The notes beneath the pieces were generated by a model, which was not told the DNA's origin, did not search any database, and worked only from the letters and a program-made list of their open reading frames with translations. The position numbers and the translations under genes were made by a program. 38,566 nt of DNA, from contig CAZJWK010000018.1 in the NCBI GenBank assembly GCA_964549595.1, positions 1 to 38,566 of the forward strand. Direction: 5' to 3'. Source of the stretch: CAZQQN01 sp964549595. Its GTDB lineage: Bacteria; Bacteroidota; Bacteroidia; CAILMK01; CAYYUA01. This document shows positions 7,511 through 15,355 of the stretch, piece after piece. Position 1 is the stretch's first letter; every line of letters begins with the position of its first letter.

Positions 7511-8776
7511 ATGAGCATCTCCCAAGAGAAAATAGAGCAAATTAAGAAAAGATTCGGAATTGTTGGGCAATCCCTCTTACTTAACCAAGCGATTGAAAGG
7601 GCTATTAAAGTAGCCCCTACAGATCTTTCCGTTTTAATTACCGGAAAAAGTGGGGTGGGTAAGGAAAACTTTTCCCATATCATCCACAGCCTAAGCCAAA
7701 GAAAACACAACAAGTTTATTGCAATAAATTGCGGTGCTATCCCAGAGGGCACCATTGATTCTGAGCTTTTCGGTCATGAAAAAGGCGCGTTTACCAGTGC
7801 GGTAGATAGCAGAAAAGGTTACTTCGAAACCGTCAATGGCGGTACCATTTTCCTGGATGAAATAGGTGAATTGCCTTTAGGCACGCAATCTCGTTTGTTA
7901 AGGGTTTTAGAAACCGGTGAATTTCTAAAGGTGGGCTCCTCTAAAGTGCAAAAAACGGATGTCAGGGTTATAACTGCGACCAATAAGGATCTTCGTGAAA
8001 GCCTTGAAGAAAATAAGTTCAGGGAAGACTTATATTACCGGCTTAGCACAGTTCAGATCCATATCCCCACTTTAATGGAAAGACAGGAAGATATTTTAAT
8101 GCTTTTTGCCAAATTTGCCAGTGATTTTGCCGATAAACACAACATTCCCCCTGTAGAAATTACCCCCGATGCCCAGGAAGAATTAAAAAATTATTCGTGG
8201 CCGGGTAACATCCGACAGCTTAAAAATTTTGTCGAGGAAATTTCAGTCCTTGAACCTGACCGCACATTGGATGCGGATACCATTAAGGCCTATTTGCCCC
8301 CGGAAGAAACCACCCAATTGACCCAGGTTAATAACGGCCAAAAAGGTGAGGGCTTTCAAAACAATGAAGAAAGGGAAATCCTCTATAAAATCCTTTTTGA
8401 CTTGAAAAGTGACGTTTCCGAACTTAAAAAGTTAATGCAGGAATTTTTCAAGGCATTTCCCTCCCATTATCAGCCAGACTTTACTGCTCCTAATGAAGAA
8501 TCCGAAAAGAAATTGATCGAAGCAGCCAATGACATGTCCGCTAAATCAGAGGCCATCATGACCGAACCCTCTCATGAAGGCAGCCCTAACGAGGAAAACC
8601 CTGAAGAAAGTAAGAATGACGATCAAATTCTTTCCCTTCAGGATCTGGAAAAAGAAATGATCAAAAAGGCTTTGACCAAGTACCAGGGTAAGCGTAAAAT
8701 AGCTGCCAATGAACTTGGCATCTCAGAGCGAACCCTTTATCGCAAAATCAAAGAATATGACCTTGAACACCTCTAA
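7511..8776 (+). CDS. Sigma-54-dependent transcriptional activator lacking a sensor domain
   Basis: At 421 residues it is an enhancer-binding AAA+ ATPase of the NtrC type. The AAA+ domain starts almost at once (about residue 18) with Walker A GKSGVGKE (45-52), the sigma-54 contact loop GAFTSA (92-97, where the consensus is GAFTGA), Walker B GTIFLDE (111-117), and the arginine-finger region FREDLYYRLS. An acidic, probably disordered linker follows (about 265-380), then a Fis-type helix-turn-helix at the C-terminus (GKRKIAANELGISERTLYRK). There is no receiver, PAS, GAF or other N-terminal input domain, so control must come through a partner, expression level or ATPase state. Its stop overlaps the lptE start by 20 nt. 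Targets are unknown. Confidence 0.9.
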   Translation: MSISQEKIEQIKKRFGIVGQSLLLNQAIERAIKVAPTDLSVLITGKSGVGKENFSHIIHSLSQRKHNKFIAINCGAIPEGTIDSELFGHEKGAFTSAVDSRKGYFETVNGGTIFLDEIGELPLGTQSRLLRVLETGEFLKVGSSKVQKTDVRVITATNKDLRESLEENKFREDLYYRLSTVQIHIPTLMERQEDILMLFAKFASDFADKHNIPPVEITPDAQEELKNYSWPGNIRQLKNFVEEISVLEPDRTLDADTIKAYLPPEETTQLTQVNNGQKGEGFQNNEEREILYKILFDLKSDVSELKKLMQEFFKAFPSHYQPDFTAPNEESEKKLIEAANDMSAKSEAIMTEPSHEGSPNEENPEESKNDDQILSLQDLEKEMIKKALTKYQGKRKIAANELGISERTLYRKIKEYDLEHL

Positions 8777-9317
8777 AAGAACCGGTAAAAACCTTTCCTT
8801 AAAACCATGGGTTCTTAATAAAGCACTGGTAGGAATATGTTTAGCCCTTCCCCTTTTATTAGGAGGCTGTGGCCCTTATAGTTTTACCGGTGCAGCCTTA
8901 TCGTCTAAGGTAAAAACTGTAACCGTTGAGAATTTTCCCAACAATGCGGATTTAATTGTCCCTACTCTTAGCCAGAATTTTACCGAAAAACTGAAAAAGA
9001 AATTCCTGCGGGATACCAGATTGGAGGTGGTTCGTCAAGGTGGAGATTTGGTTTTTAGCGGTAGCATTGTAAAATACGATGTTTCACCTGAGGTCATTCA
9101 AAAAAGCCGGCAGAATAACTTGTCGAAACTCACGATTGCTGTTCGTACTACTTATCTGAATAAGGTCAATCCGGATCAAAATTTTGAAAGGAAGTTTTCA
9201 GAATCTGAGACCTTTAAAAGCAGTAAAAACCTTGACCAGATAGAAGATCAAAAAATTGACGAAATCACCACCAAAATCATCGAAAAGATCTTTAGCAAAT
9301 CAGTCAATAACTGGTAA
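8757..9317 (+). CDS. lptE: LptE-like LPS-assembly lipoprotein
   Basis: LptE plugs the LptD barrel and helps insert lipopolysaccharide into the outer membrane. The 186-residue product has a lipoprotein signal: a rather long basic n-region, hydrophobic ALVGICLALPLLLGG, then Cys38 as the lipidated residue. The mature start CGPYSFTGA, with VKTVTVENFPNNA shortly after, is the usual Bacteroidetes LptE pattern; DTRLEVVRQGGDLVFSGSI also fits. The start at 8757 is preferred: it gives a normal lipoprotein leader and overlaps the preceding gene by 20 nt. An in-frame ATG at 8709 would add 16 residues lying inside the activator gene. Only 3 nt separate it from the next gene. Confidence 0.85.
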   Translation: MTLNTSKRTGKNLSLKPWVLNKALVGICLALPLLLGGCGPYSFTGAALSSKVKTVTVENFPNNADLIVPTLSQNFTEKLKKKFLRDTRLEVVRQGGDLVFSGSIVKYDVSPEVIQKSRQNNLSKLTIAVRTTYLNKVNPDQNFERKFSESETFKSSKNLDQIEDQKIDEITTKIIEKIFSKSVNNW

Positions 9318-9320
9318 GTC

Positions 9321-10214
9321 ATGATGGATAAAGCCCAATTCCAAAACTACATCCGGAATCCCGGTGAAATTACCATTAACCCGGATTTAGGGCTTTTGGA
9401 CCAAGTCATAAAAACCTATCCTTTTTTTCAAAGTGCGTATATTTTATCCATCCTGGCTAACCACGAATCCAAAAGCACTTTCTATAGCCCGTTCCTGCAA
9501 AATAGCGCTGTTTTTGTAGCGGACCGTGAAGTGCTATTCCATCTTGTTAATCACCCCAATCAGCTTTCAGCAAAAACGCCTAAAAAGCATGATGAAAAGA
9601 AAGATGAATTGCGTGAATTGGACCGAATGGTAGAAACCAACGCCAAGTCCTTTTCCAGTGATCAACTTCTTAATGAAATTCAGCAAAAGCATTCCGAATC
9701 CAAAAAGGTAACACACGAAACCAATCAAGCCTTTGAAGAAAAGAAGTCTCAGCAAAAAACCCACACCGATAAATCTGCAGAACATCAGAGTAATCCCGAG
9801 CGGAATGAAGAAAGCTTTGAAGAATGGCTAAAAAAACTCAAAAAACCCAATAAGGTTAACCGTAAAGAAGAAAAACCAATAAAAAATCATGTTCAGGGTC
9901 GCAGCGGCTCTGAAACCAATAAAGGAAAAAAAGAGCAATCCGACCAGGCCATTATTGATAACTTCCTTCAACAAGCACCCAGATTAAGCAGGCCTAAGAC
10001 CAAATTTTATAACCCTGTTGAAAAAGCGCGGGAAAGCATTGAAGAAGATGAAAATCTGGTTTCTGAGCCATTGGCCAAAATTCACTGGGAGCAGGGACAT
10101 TTAAAAAAAGCCAAGCAAATTTATGAAAGGTTGACTTTGCTTTATCCGGATAAATTCGATTACTTTGCCCGGAAAATTGAGGAAATAAACTCACAAGAAA
10201 CAAAAGGTAAATAA
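9321..10214 (+). CDS. TPR-like protein of unknown function, conserved position before secG
   Basis: I do not recognise a named family for this 297-residue protein. No signal peptide or membrane segment is seen, so it is probably cytoplasmic. An N-terminal folded part (about 1-85, with DQVIKTYPFFQSAYILSILA) resembles a short helical repeat. A long Lys/Glu/Gln/Ser-rich region (about 90-225) is likely disordered. A C-terminal pair of helices (LAKIHWEQGHLKKAKQIYER, then LLYPDKFDYFARKIEEI) looks like a tetratricopeptide unit. Two ATGs lie in tandem at 9321 and 9324; either could start it. It is packed between lptE (3 nt) and secG (5 nt), which suggests a link to envelope biogenesis or export; that link is inference. 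Confidence 0.7.
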   Translation: MMDKAQFQNYIRNPGEITINPDLGLLDQVIKTYPFFQSAYILSILANHESKSTFYSPFLQNSAVFVADREVLFHLVNHPNQLSAKTPKKHDEKKDELRELDRMVETNAKSFSSDQLLNEIQQKHSESKKVTHETNQAFEEKKSQQKTHTDKSAEHQSNPERNEESFEEWLKKLKKPNKVNRKEEKPIKNHVQGRSGSETNKGKKEQSDQAIIDNFLQQAPRLSRPKTKFYNPVEKARESIEEDENLVSEPLAKIHWEQGHLKKAKQIYERLTLLYPDKFDYFARKIEEINSQETKGK

Positions 10215-10219
10215 CCCTT

Positions 10220-10645
10220 ATGCTTAAACTTTTATTGATACTCATACTTATTGCTTGCGTTATCCTGACCCTAATTGTCATTGCCCAAAATCCTAAAGGG
10301 GGTGGTTTGTCCTCTGCCTTTGGTGGTGGAATGGCAAGTAATGTGATGGGCGTTAAGCAAACCACAAATTTTCTTGAAAAAACAACCTGGATCATTGCTG
10401 TGGGCATCATGGTAATTGTCATTTTTACCAATTTTTTCCTCCCTGAGAGGAAGCAAAACAAGGAGCAAAAATCTGTGATGGAAAAATTCGAGAACACGGA
10501 AACGCTACCCCAATCGCCACCCCCTAAGCCAAAAATTCAAGAAGGAGATAACAAAGGCAATCAAAACCAAGGCGGTGGTTCGCAAAATGCTCCCAGTTTA
10601 AGACAAGGGGAAGAACGAGACCAGAATAGACAAAATAACCAGTAG
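10220..10645 (+). CDS. secG: Preprotein translocase subunit SecG
   Basis: SecG is the small third subunit of the SecYEG channel. Two membrane helices are seen (about residues 3-22 and 56-74), joined by the typical loop IAQNPKGGGLSSAFGGG and TTNFLEKTTW. The remaining 65 residues form a Pro/Gln/Asn/Gly-rich cytoplasmic tail (141 residues in all, against about 75-110 in most bacteria); such tails are common in Bacteroidetes SecG. It is the last gene of the miaB-secG run, 5 nt after the TPR-like gene, and a clear terminator follows 40 nt downstream. Confidence 0.92.
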   Translation: MLKLLLILILIACVILTLIVIAQNPKGGGLSSAFGGGMASNVMGVKQTTNFLEKTTWIIAVGIMVIVIFTNFFLPERKQNKEQKSVMEKFENTETLPQSPPPKPKIQEGDNKGNQNQGGGSQNAPSLRQGEERDQNRQNNQ

Positions 10646-10685
10646 ATAAAATCTACTTTATTGGTAAAATTGGCAAAATGCTTTG

Positions 10686-10713
10686 AAAGCCACCTTAAAA
10701 GGGTGGCTTTTTT
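10686..10713 (+). terminator. Rho-independent terminator after secG
   Basis: AAAGCCACC (10686-10694) pairs perfectly with GGTGGCTTT (10702-10710) around a 7-nt loop and runs into six T residues (10708-10713). It ends the miaB-secG run. Confidence 0.9.
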
Positions 10714-10731
10714 AATGGATACCAAAGGTAT

Positions 10732-11475
10732 TCACTCTGAATAGATGTGTCTGATTAAGACGCGTTTAGCGATAGGCAACAAGGTTTCATTTTCCGGAAA
10801 ATTGAACGGTGATTCAATGGCATAACTGGCAGGGCTGGTAAAATGCTCATGATAATTTTTCACCAATTCCTTCTTAATGGATTCATAAGTATTGGTAAGC
10901 CTGCGTTTAAAGGAGGCAAGGTATTTTGCGGTAATACCCTTCATGTTATCCTTGGCCAGTTTAAACTGCTTAACCTTGTAATAATAAACTTGTGTGACTT
11001 GCTGATCCCCGTTTCGGATAAACAAGTAACCCTTTTCCGGGTTGATAGAGATTAACCCGACTTGCTTTAATTCCAAATGGTTTTCGACAAAATCAAAAAT
11101 TTCCTTGCCTTCATCCAGGTAGGGCTTAATTTCTTCAATGGAATTTTGAACGATTTCTTCCAGTCGTTTCATTAATTCGTCATCCTCAATGACTTTGTGG
11201 TAATAAAGTTTAAGTTTTTGAAGATCAACACCTCTTAACTCCTGCGGAAATTGTTGATACAGATTATTTTTTTTATCCATGAACTGTTTCAAATTCCTGT
11301 AGTGAAAAACCAACTCAGAGAGGTAAGGATACAATTGGTTATAATGGAAAGCTTTTTCTGCTTTCTTAAGGTAGGCCAATAAGACATATTTTTTTTGCTC
11401 AGTATCAACCCTTCCACTTAAAAACCAATCGGCTGAAAGTTGATTTTGTTCGACCTTTTTTTGTTGATTTCCCAT
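10732..11475 (-). CDS. Conserved-looking protein of unknown function
   Basis: I do not recognise this 247-residue protein. It has no signal peptide or membrane helix, is rich in Lys, Glu, Leu and Tyr, and appears largely helical in its first half (KKYVLLAYLKKAEKAFHYN; LQKLKLYYHKVIEDDELMKR). A middle section with alternating hydrophobics (VGLISINPEKGYLFIRNGD, then VTQVYYYKVKQF) suggests a small beta sheet, and a basic helix follows (ASFKRRLTNTYESIKKELV). Composition and codon use look like those of its neighbours, so it is probably native. It stands alone on the minus strand between the secG terminator and the groES control region. The long open frame with a coherent fold pattern supports a real gene. 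Confidence 0.75.
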   Translation of the reverse strand: MGNQQKKVEQNQLSADWFLSGRVDTEQKKYVLLAYLKKAEKAFHYNQLYPYLSELVFHYRNLKQFMDKKNNLYQQFPQELRGVDLQKLKLYYHKVIEDDELMKRLEEIVQNSIEEIKPYLDEGKEIFDFVENHLELKQVGLISINPEKGYLFIRNGDQQVTQVYYYKVKQFKLAKDNMKGITAKYLASFKRRLTNTYESIKKELVKNYHEHFTSPASYAIESPFNFPENETLLPIAKRVLIRHIYSE

Positions 11476-11572
11476 AGCATAAACCTTTTGAATTACAACA
11501 AAAGCAAGTAAAAAAAATTGGCTACTAAAACCAAATGTCTTCTTCAGAAAACTTTTTCCTATCTTATCAAAC

Positions 11573-11644
11573 TGCCAAATTGACTATCTTATTGTCATAG
11601 ATTGAGCCAAAACAACGAAAATTTGGCATTAATACCCTTTGGCA
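11573..11644. promoter_or_regulatory. Inverted-repeat control region upstream of groES
   Basis: TGCCAAATT (11573-11581) is the exact reverse complement of AATTTGGCA (11620-11628), and a further TTTGGCA lies at 11638-11644. The block lies about 55-130 nt before the groES start, where chaperonin operons are usually controlled. No CIRCE element (TTAGCACTC-N9-GAGTGCTAA) is present and no good TAnnTTTG box is seen, so a different heat-shock control is possible. Function is inferred from position only. Confidence 0.4.
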
Positions 11645-11700
11645 TGAGATATGTTAAAAGAGGGGTGACACATTGTTAAACGCTTAAAAATGCAATAAAA

Positions 11701-11979
11701 ATGGCAGTAAACATCAAACCACTTGCGGATCGCGTGATCATCAAGCAAGCCGAACCTGAAGAAAAGACCCAAAGCGGTATCATCATTCCGGATACAGCGC
11801 AAGAAAAGCCTCAGAAAGGCGAAGTTGTAGCGGTTGGTCCTGGCAAAAAAGATGAACCCACAACGGTTAATGAAGGCGATGAAGTACTTTATGGAAAGTA
11901 TGCCGGAAGCGAGATCACCATTGACGGTGATGAGTATTTAATTATGCGGGAATCTGACATCTTAGGTGTCATACAATAA
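11701..11979 (+). CDS. groES: Co-chaperonin GroES
   Basis: GroES forms the heptameric lid of the GroEL folding chamber in the cytoplasm. The 92-residue protein has the family landmarks in order: IKPLADRVIIKQAEPEEKT at the N-terminus, the mobile loop (TQSGIIIPDTAQEKPQKGEV), VVAVGPGKKDE, and the C-terminal GDEVLYGKYAGSEITIDGDEY. It lies 83 nt before groEL, the standard order, and shares its upstream control region with that gene. Confidence 0.97.
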   Translation: MAVNIKPLADRVIIKQAEPEEKTQSGIIIPDTAQEKPQKGEVVAVGPGKKDEPTTVNEGDEVLYGKYAGSEITIDGDEYLIMRESDILGVIQ

Positions 11980-12062
11980 TTTTCATTTTTAACAAGCCTT
12001 TATCAATAAGACATCTGATAAAGTATTAAAACCCATTAAAAAACTAAAAAAACAAAAGCGCT

Positions 12063-13718
12063 ATGTCTAAATTAATCGAATTCAACACCAAAGGAAGAGA
12101 TAATCTGAAGCGGGGTGTTGATCAACTAGCAGATGCCGTAAAAGTTACATTAGGGCCGCAAGGTCGTAACGTTGTAATGGATAAAAAATTTGGCTCACCT
12201 TCTATCACAAAGGACGGCGTTTCGGTAGCCAAGGAAATTGAACTGAAGGAGCCCGTTGAAAACATGGGGGCTCAGATGGTTAAAGAAGTAGCCTCCAAAA
12301 CTTCCGATACAGCAGGCGATGGTACTACCACCGCAACAGTTTTAGCCACCGCCATCATTAATTCAGGCTTAAAAAACGTAACAGCGGGTGCTAACCCTAC
12401 TGACCTGAAAAGGGGTATAGATTTGGGCGTTGAGGCTGTCGTGGAAGACCTTAAGAAGCGATCCATCGAGGTTGGTGATGATAACCAAAAGGTTCAGCAA
12501 ATCGCCTCCATCTCAGCCAATAATGATGAGGAAATCGGTAAGCTGATTGCCGAATCCATGCAAAAAGTCAAGAAAGAAGGGGTGATAACCGTTGAAGAAG
12601 CCAAAGGTACTGATACCTATGTAGACATTGTAGAAGGTATGCAATTTGACCGGGGTTACCTTTCTCCCTATTTTGTGACAGACACCGAAAAAATGCAGAC
12701 CGACCTGGAAGATCCTTATATCCTGATCTGCGACAAGAAGATCAGTAACATGAAAGAACTGATGCCCCTTCTTGAAAAAGTCGTTCAGTCCAACAAACCG
12801 GTACTCATCATTGCAGAGGAAGTAGAAGGCGAAGCCTTGGCTACTTTGGTTGTCAATAAAATGAGAGGTACTTTCAAGGTAGCAGCCGTGAAAGCTCCGG
12901 GCTTCGGTGACCGCCGTAAAGCCATGCTGGAAGACATCGCTGTTTTAACCGGTGGAACTGTCATCTCTGAAGATAGAGGTCATACTCTTGAAAATGCCGA
13001 CTTAAGCTTCTTAGGCAGTGCAGAAAAGATCTCTATCGACAAAGACAACACCACCATTGTCAATGGTAAAGGGGAAAATGACGATATCCAGGCTCGCATT
13101 AAACAAATTAAAACGCAGATCGACCAGACCGATAGTGACTATGACCGTGAAAAGTTACAGGAACGCCTTGCTAAATTAGCAGGTGGAGTTGCTGTACTTT
13201 ATGTCGGTGCTGCTTCAGAGGTAGAAATGAAGGCAAAGAAAGACCGCGTAGATGATGCCTTAAATGCGACAAGGGCTGCTGTCGAAGAAGGCATTATTTC
13301 AGGTGGAGGCGTCTCTTACATACAATCCGTAGGAGCCCTTGATAATGTGAAAGGCGATAATGAAGACCAAAATACCGGTATTAAAATCGTTCAGAAAGCC
13401 ATTCAAGAACCCTTGAAGCAAATCGTTGAAAACGCAGGACAGGATGGTTCAATTGTGCTGGAAAAGATCAAAGAAACCAATAAGGACCATTACGGTTATA
13501 ACGCCAGGACAGAGCAATACGAAAACCTCCTGGAAGCTGGTGTTATAGATCCCACAAAAGTGAGCAGGGTTGCCATTGAAAATGCAGGTTCAGTAGCAGG
13601 CATGCTGCTTACTACTGAATGTGTATTGGCTGATAACCCTGAGGATGAACAAGAATCCGCCGGTGGCGGCGGTGACGCCGGCATGGGCGGAATGGGAGGA
13701 ATGGGTGGCATGATGTAA
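12063..13718 (+). CDS. groEL: Chaperonin GroEL
   Basis: This 551-residue subunit of the 14-mer cytoplasmic folding chamber matches GroEL along its whole length. It has VTLGPQGRNVVMDKKFGSP near the N-terminus, the ATP-binding DTAGDGTTTATVLA (about 83-96), VVNKMRGTFKVAAVKAPGFG in the apical domain, and the C-terminal equatorial GGGVSYIQ and YNARTEQYENLLEAGVIDP. It ends in the usual flexible Gly-Met-rich tail (GGMGGMGGMM). It is cotranscribed with groES and followed by a strong terminator 23 nt after the stop codon. Only one groEL is in the window. Confidence 0.98.
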   Translation: MSKLIEFNTKGRDNLKRGVDQLADAVKVTLGPQGRNVVMDKKFGSPSITKDGVSVAKEIELKEPVENMGAQMVKEVASKTSDTAGDGTTTATVLATAIINSGLKNVTAGANPTDLKRGIDLGVEAVVEDLKKRSIEVGDDNQKVQQIASISANNDEEIGKLIAESMQKVKKEGVITVEEAKGTDTYVDIVEGMQFDRGYLSPYFVTDTEKMQTDLEDPYILICDKKISNMKELMPLLEKVVQSNKPVLIIAEEVEGEALATLVVNKMRGTFKVAAVKAPGFGDRRKAMLEDIAVLTGGTVISEDRGHTLENADLSFLGSAEKISIDKDNTTIVNGKGENDDIQARIKQIKTQIDQTDSDYDREKLQERLAKLAGGVAVLYVGAASEVEMKAKKDRVDDALNATRAAVEEGIISGGGVSYIQSVGALDNVKGDNEDQNTGIKIVQKAIQEPLKQIVENAGQDGSIVLEKIKETNKDHYGYNARTEQYENLLEAGVIDPTKVSRVAIENAGSVAGMLLTTECVLADNPEDEQESAGGGGDAGMGGMGGMGGMM

Positions 13719-13741
13719 AGCCCCCTTCCGCCTCAAATAAT

Positions 13742-13774
13742 AACCCCGGTGAGTTCGCTCATCGGGGTTTTTTT
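13742..13774 (+). terminator. Rho-independent terminator after groEL
   Basis: AACCCCGGTGAG (13742-13753) pairs with CTCATCGGGGTT (13758-13769), with one G-T wobble, around a TTCG tetraloop, and is followed by a T tract ending at 13774. It ends groESL. Read from the other strand it has a weaker T tract and might also serve the permease run that ends at 13864. Confidence 0.93.
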
Positions 13775-13863
13775 ATTTAGTGGTATCTGCCAATACTTTT
13801 AAAATTGGCTCAAATTTTCAAAACTTAATGCGGATTCAGGATTAAACCCTATCCTTTTGATCC

Positions 13864-15081
13864 TCATTCCATTTTCACATCCAAAGCATCCCGTAAACCA
13901 TTGCCAATGATGTAAAAAGTCAAAACCATCAGCATAATAGCAATACCGGGTAAAATGGCCAGATACGCAGAATCCAGAATAATAAAACCCCGGTGGTCAT
14001 TAATCATGTAACCCCAAGCCGGTGTTGGAGGTTGAACTCCAATGCCCAGGAAACTTAAGCCGGCTTCCAATAAAATGGCAGTGGCAAAATTGGCGGCTGA
14101 AATCACAATTACGGGCCCTAATATATTTGGTAAAATATGCCGGATAATGAGCCGGTGACTTTTCAGGCCTAAAGCAAAACCGGCTTCTACAAACCCACTT
14201 TCCCGGATACTAATAAGCTGGCCTCTTACCACCCGGGCTACTTCCACCCACATAGTCAACCCTACTGCTAAAAAAACTTGCCAAATACCTTTCCCCAAAG
14301 CCATACTCAAAGAAATAACCAAAAGCAAAGTCGGAATCGACCAAACCACATTGATGAGCCAAACAACCACATCATCTACCCATCCTCTGAAAAATCCACC
14401 AATGGACCCTATCAAAACGCCTACGAAAAGGGAAATGCCAACCGCAATCAATCCCACCGTTAGGGATATCCTTGTGCCCAGCAATAACCGGCTTAAAAGG
14501 TCCCGGCCAAAACGGTCCGTCCCCAGCCAATAAGTACGGTGTTCAATATGGTTATGTTTTATTTTGGCTTTAAGTGTGCTTAAGGCACGAGCCCGCTTAT
14601 CTCCTTTAAAATCCCTGAAATAAACACTGTCCTTTTTTAATTGGTAATTGGGGTCTTCCGGTGAAAGGGCAAAACAAACATCAGCCAACTTTAAGGATTC
14701 TTTGGTGCCTTTTTGCCCTTCCCCAATATACCGGTAAAACTCAACCTTGTCCTTTTTTATTTGATAACCTTCGATGGGTATATCCCGGTAGGGTAAATCT
14801 TTTCCCTCCCAAATCGTTTTAAAGATATTATTCTCAGGGGGCTCACCATTTTTTGTCACCCTTAACACGTCCACTGAAAAACCGGGTTTTTTCATCTCAA
14901 TTTCCAGCATCATGTTGTTGGCATTCCTGGAGGAATCAGGTAGAATGAGGGGGCCAAGGATCGCAATTAAAACGGTAATTCCGATAAAAATTATTCCACC
15001 AACAGCCAGTTTATTTTTACGAAGCCTCAGCCAGGCATAGTAAGCGGGAGATTTTCCTTTTTGTTTTTTTGACTCATTCAT
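13864..15081 (-). CDS. OppC/DppC-type ABC transporter permease with enlarged periplasmic loop
   Basis: The 405-residue inner-membrane protein has the peptide/nickel permease pattern. TM1 lies near residues 26-48 (LAVGGIIFIGITVLIAILG). The block TYWLGTDRFGRDLLSRLLLG is near residue 185, and about five further membrane helices follow. The cytoplasmic EAA-like loop (GFVEAGFALGLKSHRLIIRHILPNI) contacts the ATPase. E. coli OppC has about 300 residues; here roughly 90-100 extra residues sit between TM1 and the LGTD block, rich in charged residues. No OppB, ATPase or binding-protein gene is nearby, so partners must be encoded elsewhere, as is common for Bacteroidetes. Its start overlaps the upstream 93-residue gene by 8 nt. 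The substrate is unknown. Confidence 0.88.
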   Translation of the reverse strand: MNESKKQKGKSPAYYAWLRLRKNKLAVGGIIFIGITVLIAILGPLILPDSSRNANNMMLEIEMKKPGFSVDVLRVTKNGEPPENNIFKTIWEGKDLPYRDIPIEGYQIKKDKVEFYRYIGEGQKGTKESLKLADVCFALSPEDPNYQLKKDSVYFRDFKGDKRARALSTLKAKIKHNHIEHRTYWLGTDRFGRDLLSRLLLGTRISLTVGLIAVGISLFVGVLIGSIGGFFRGWVDDVVVWLINVVWSIPTLLLVISLSMALGKGIWQVFLAVGLTMWVEVARVVRGQLISIRESGFVEAGFALGLKSHRLIIRHILPNILGPVIVISAANFATAILLEAGLSFLGIGVQPPTPAWGYMINDHRGFIILDSAYLAILPGIAIMLMVLTFYIIGNGLRDALDVKME

Positions 15082-15355
15082 CTATTGAAGGACCTTTTCC
15101 GTATAAGTCTATTCCCTTGCTGGTAGCGCTAAAATAATATTCTTCAAGGTTATCACTATCGTAGAGAAAGGCTTGTTCAAAACGTCTTTTTGTTTCGTTG
15201 AAATGGTAAGGGGACACATACTTTTTGGCAATTAAATTTCGCAAAGCATCTTTGATCACATTGTGTTTGGCATCTACTTCTTCTTCGATTTTTTCAAAGG
15301 GCTCAAAAAAATAAAGCGTCCCTAAAATTTGATATTCTACCTCGTAAATTTCCAT
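15074..15355 (-). CDS. Small winged-helix-like protein of unknown function
   Basis: I cannot assign a named family. The 93-residue protein is acidic, with no signal or membrane segment. The order helix (YQILGTLYFFEPFEKIEEEV), helix (NVIKDALRNLIAKKYVSPYH) and then a hairpin-like stretch ending in YYFSATSKGIDLYGKG resembles a small winged helix: recognition-like helix followed by a wing, with the TSKGIDLY end seen in many wHTH domains. DNA binding is not shown, and such folds also serve as protein adaptors. It overlaps the glycosyltransferase stop by 1 nt (TAATG) and the permease start by 8 nt, so it is tightly coupled to both and very likely a real gene. Confidence 0.7.
   Translation of the reverse strand: MEIYEVEYQILGTLYFFEPFEKIEEEVDAKHNVIKDALRNLIAKKYVSPYHFNETKRRFEQAFLYDSDNLEEYYFSATSKGIDLYGKGPSIDE

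Noticed and set aside
8709..8756. Longer LptE starting at ATG 8709
   Set aside because: It would place 16 extra polar residues ahead of the lipoprotein leader and deepen the overlap with the activator gene; ATG 8757 fits better.
9994..10497. Open frame of 167 codons on the minus strand across the TPR-like gene and secG
   Set aside because: It is a shadow of two well-supported plus-strand genes and has no domain pattern.
11620..11660. Sigma-54 promoter (TTGGCA-N-TGC) before groES
   Set aside because: TTGGCA is present but the spacing from GG to a GC does not fit at either copy; the best alignment has GT in place of the required GC.
13680..13715. Tandem GGM-coding repeat at the end of groEL
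   Set aside because: This is the normal flexible GroEL tail, not a mobile or regulatory repeat.
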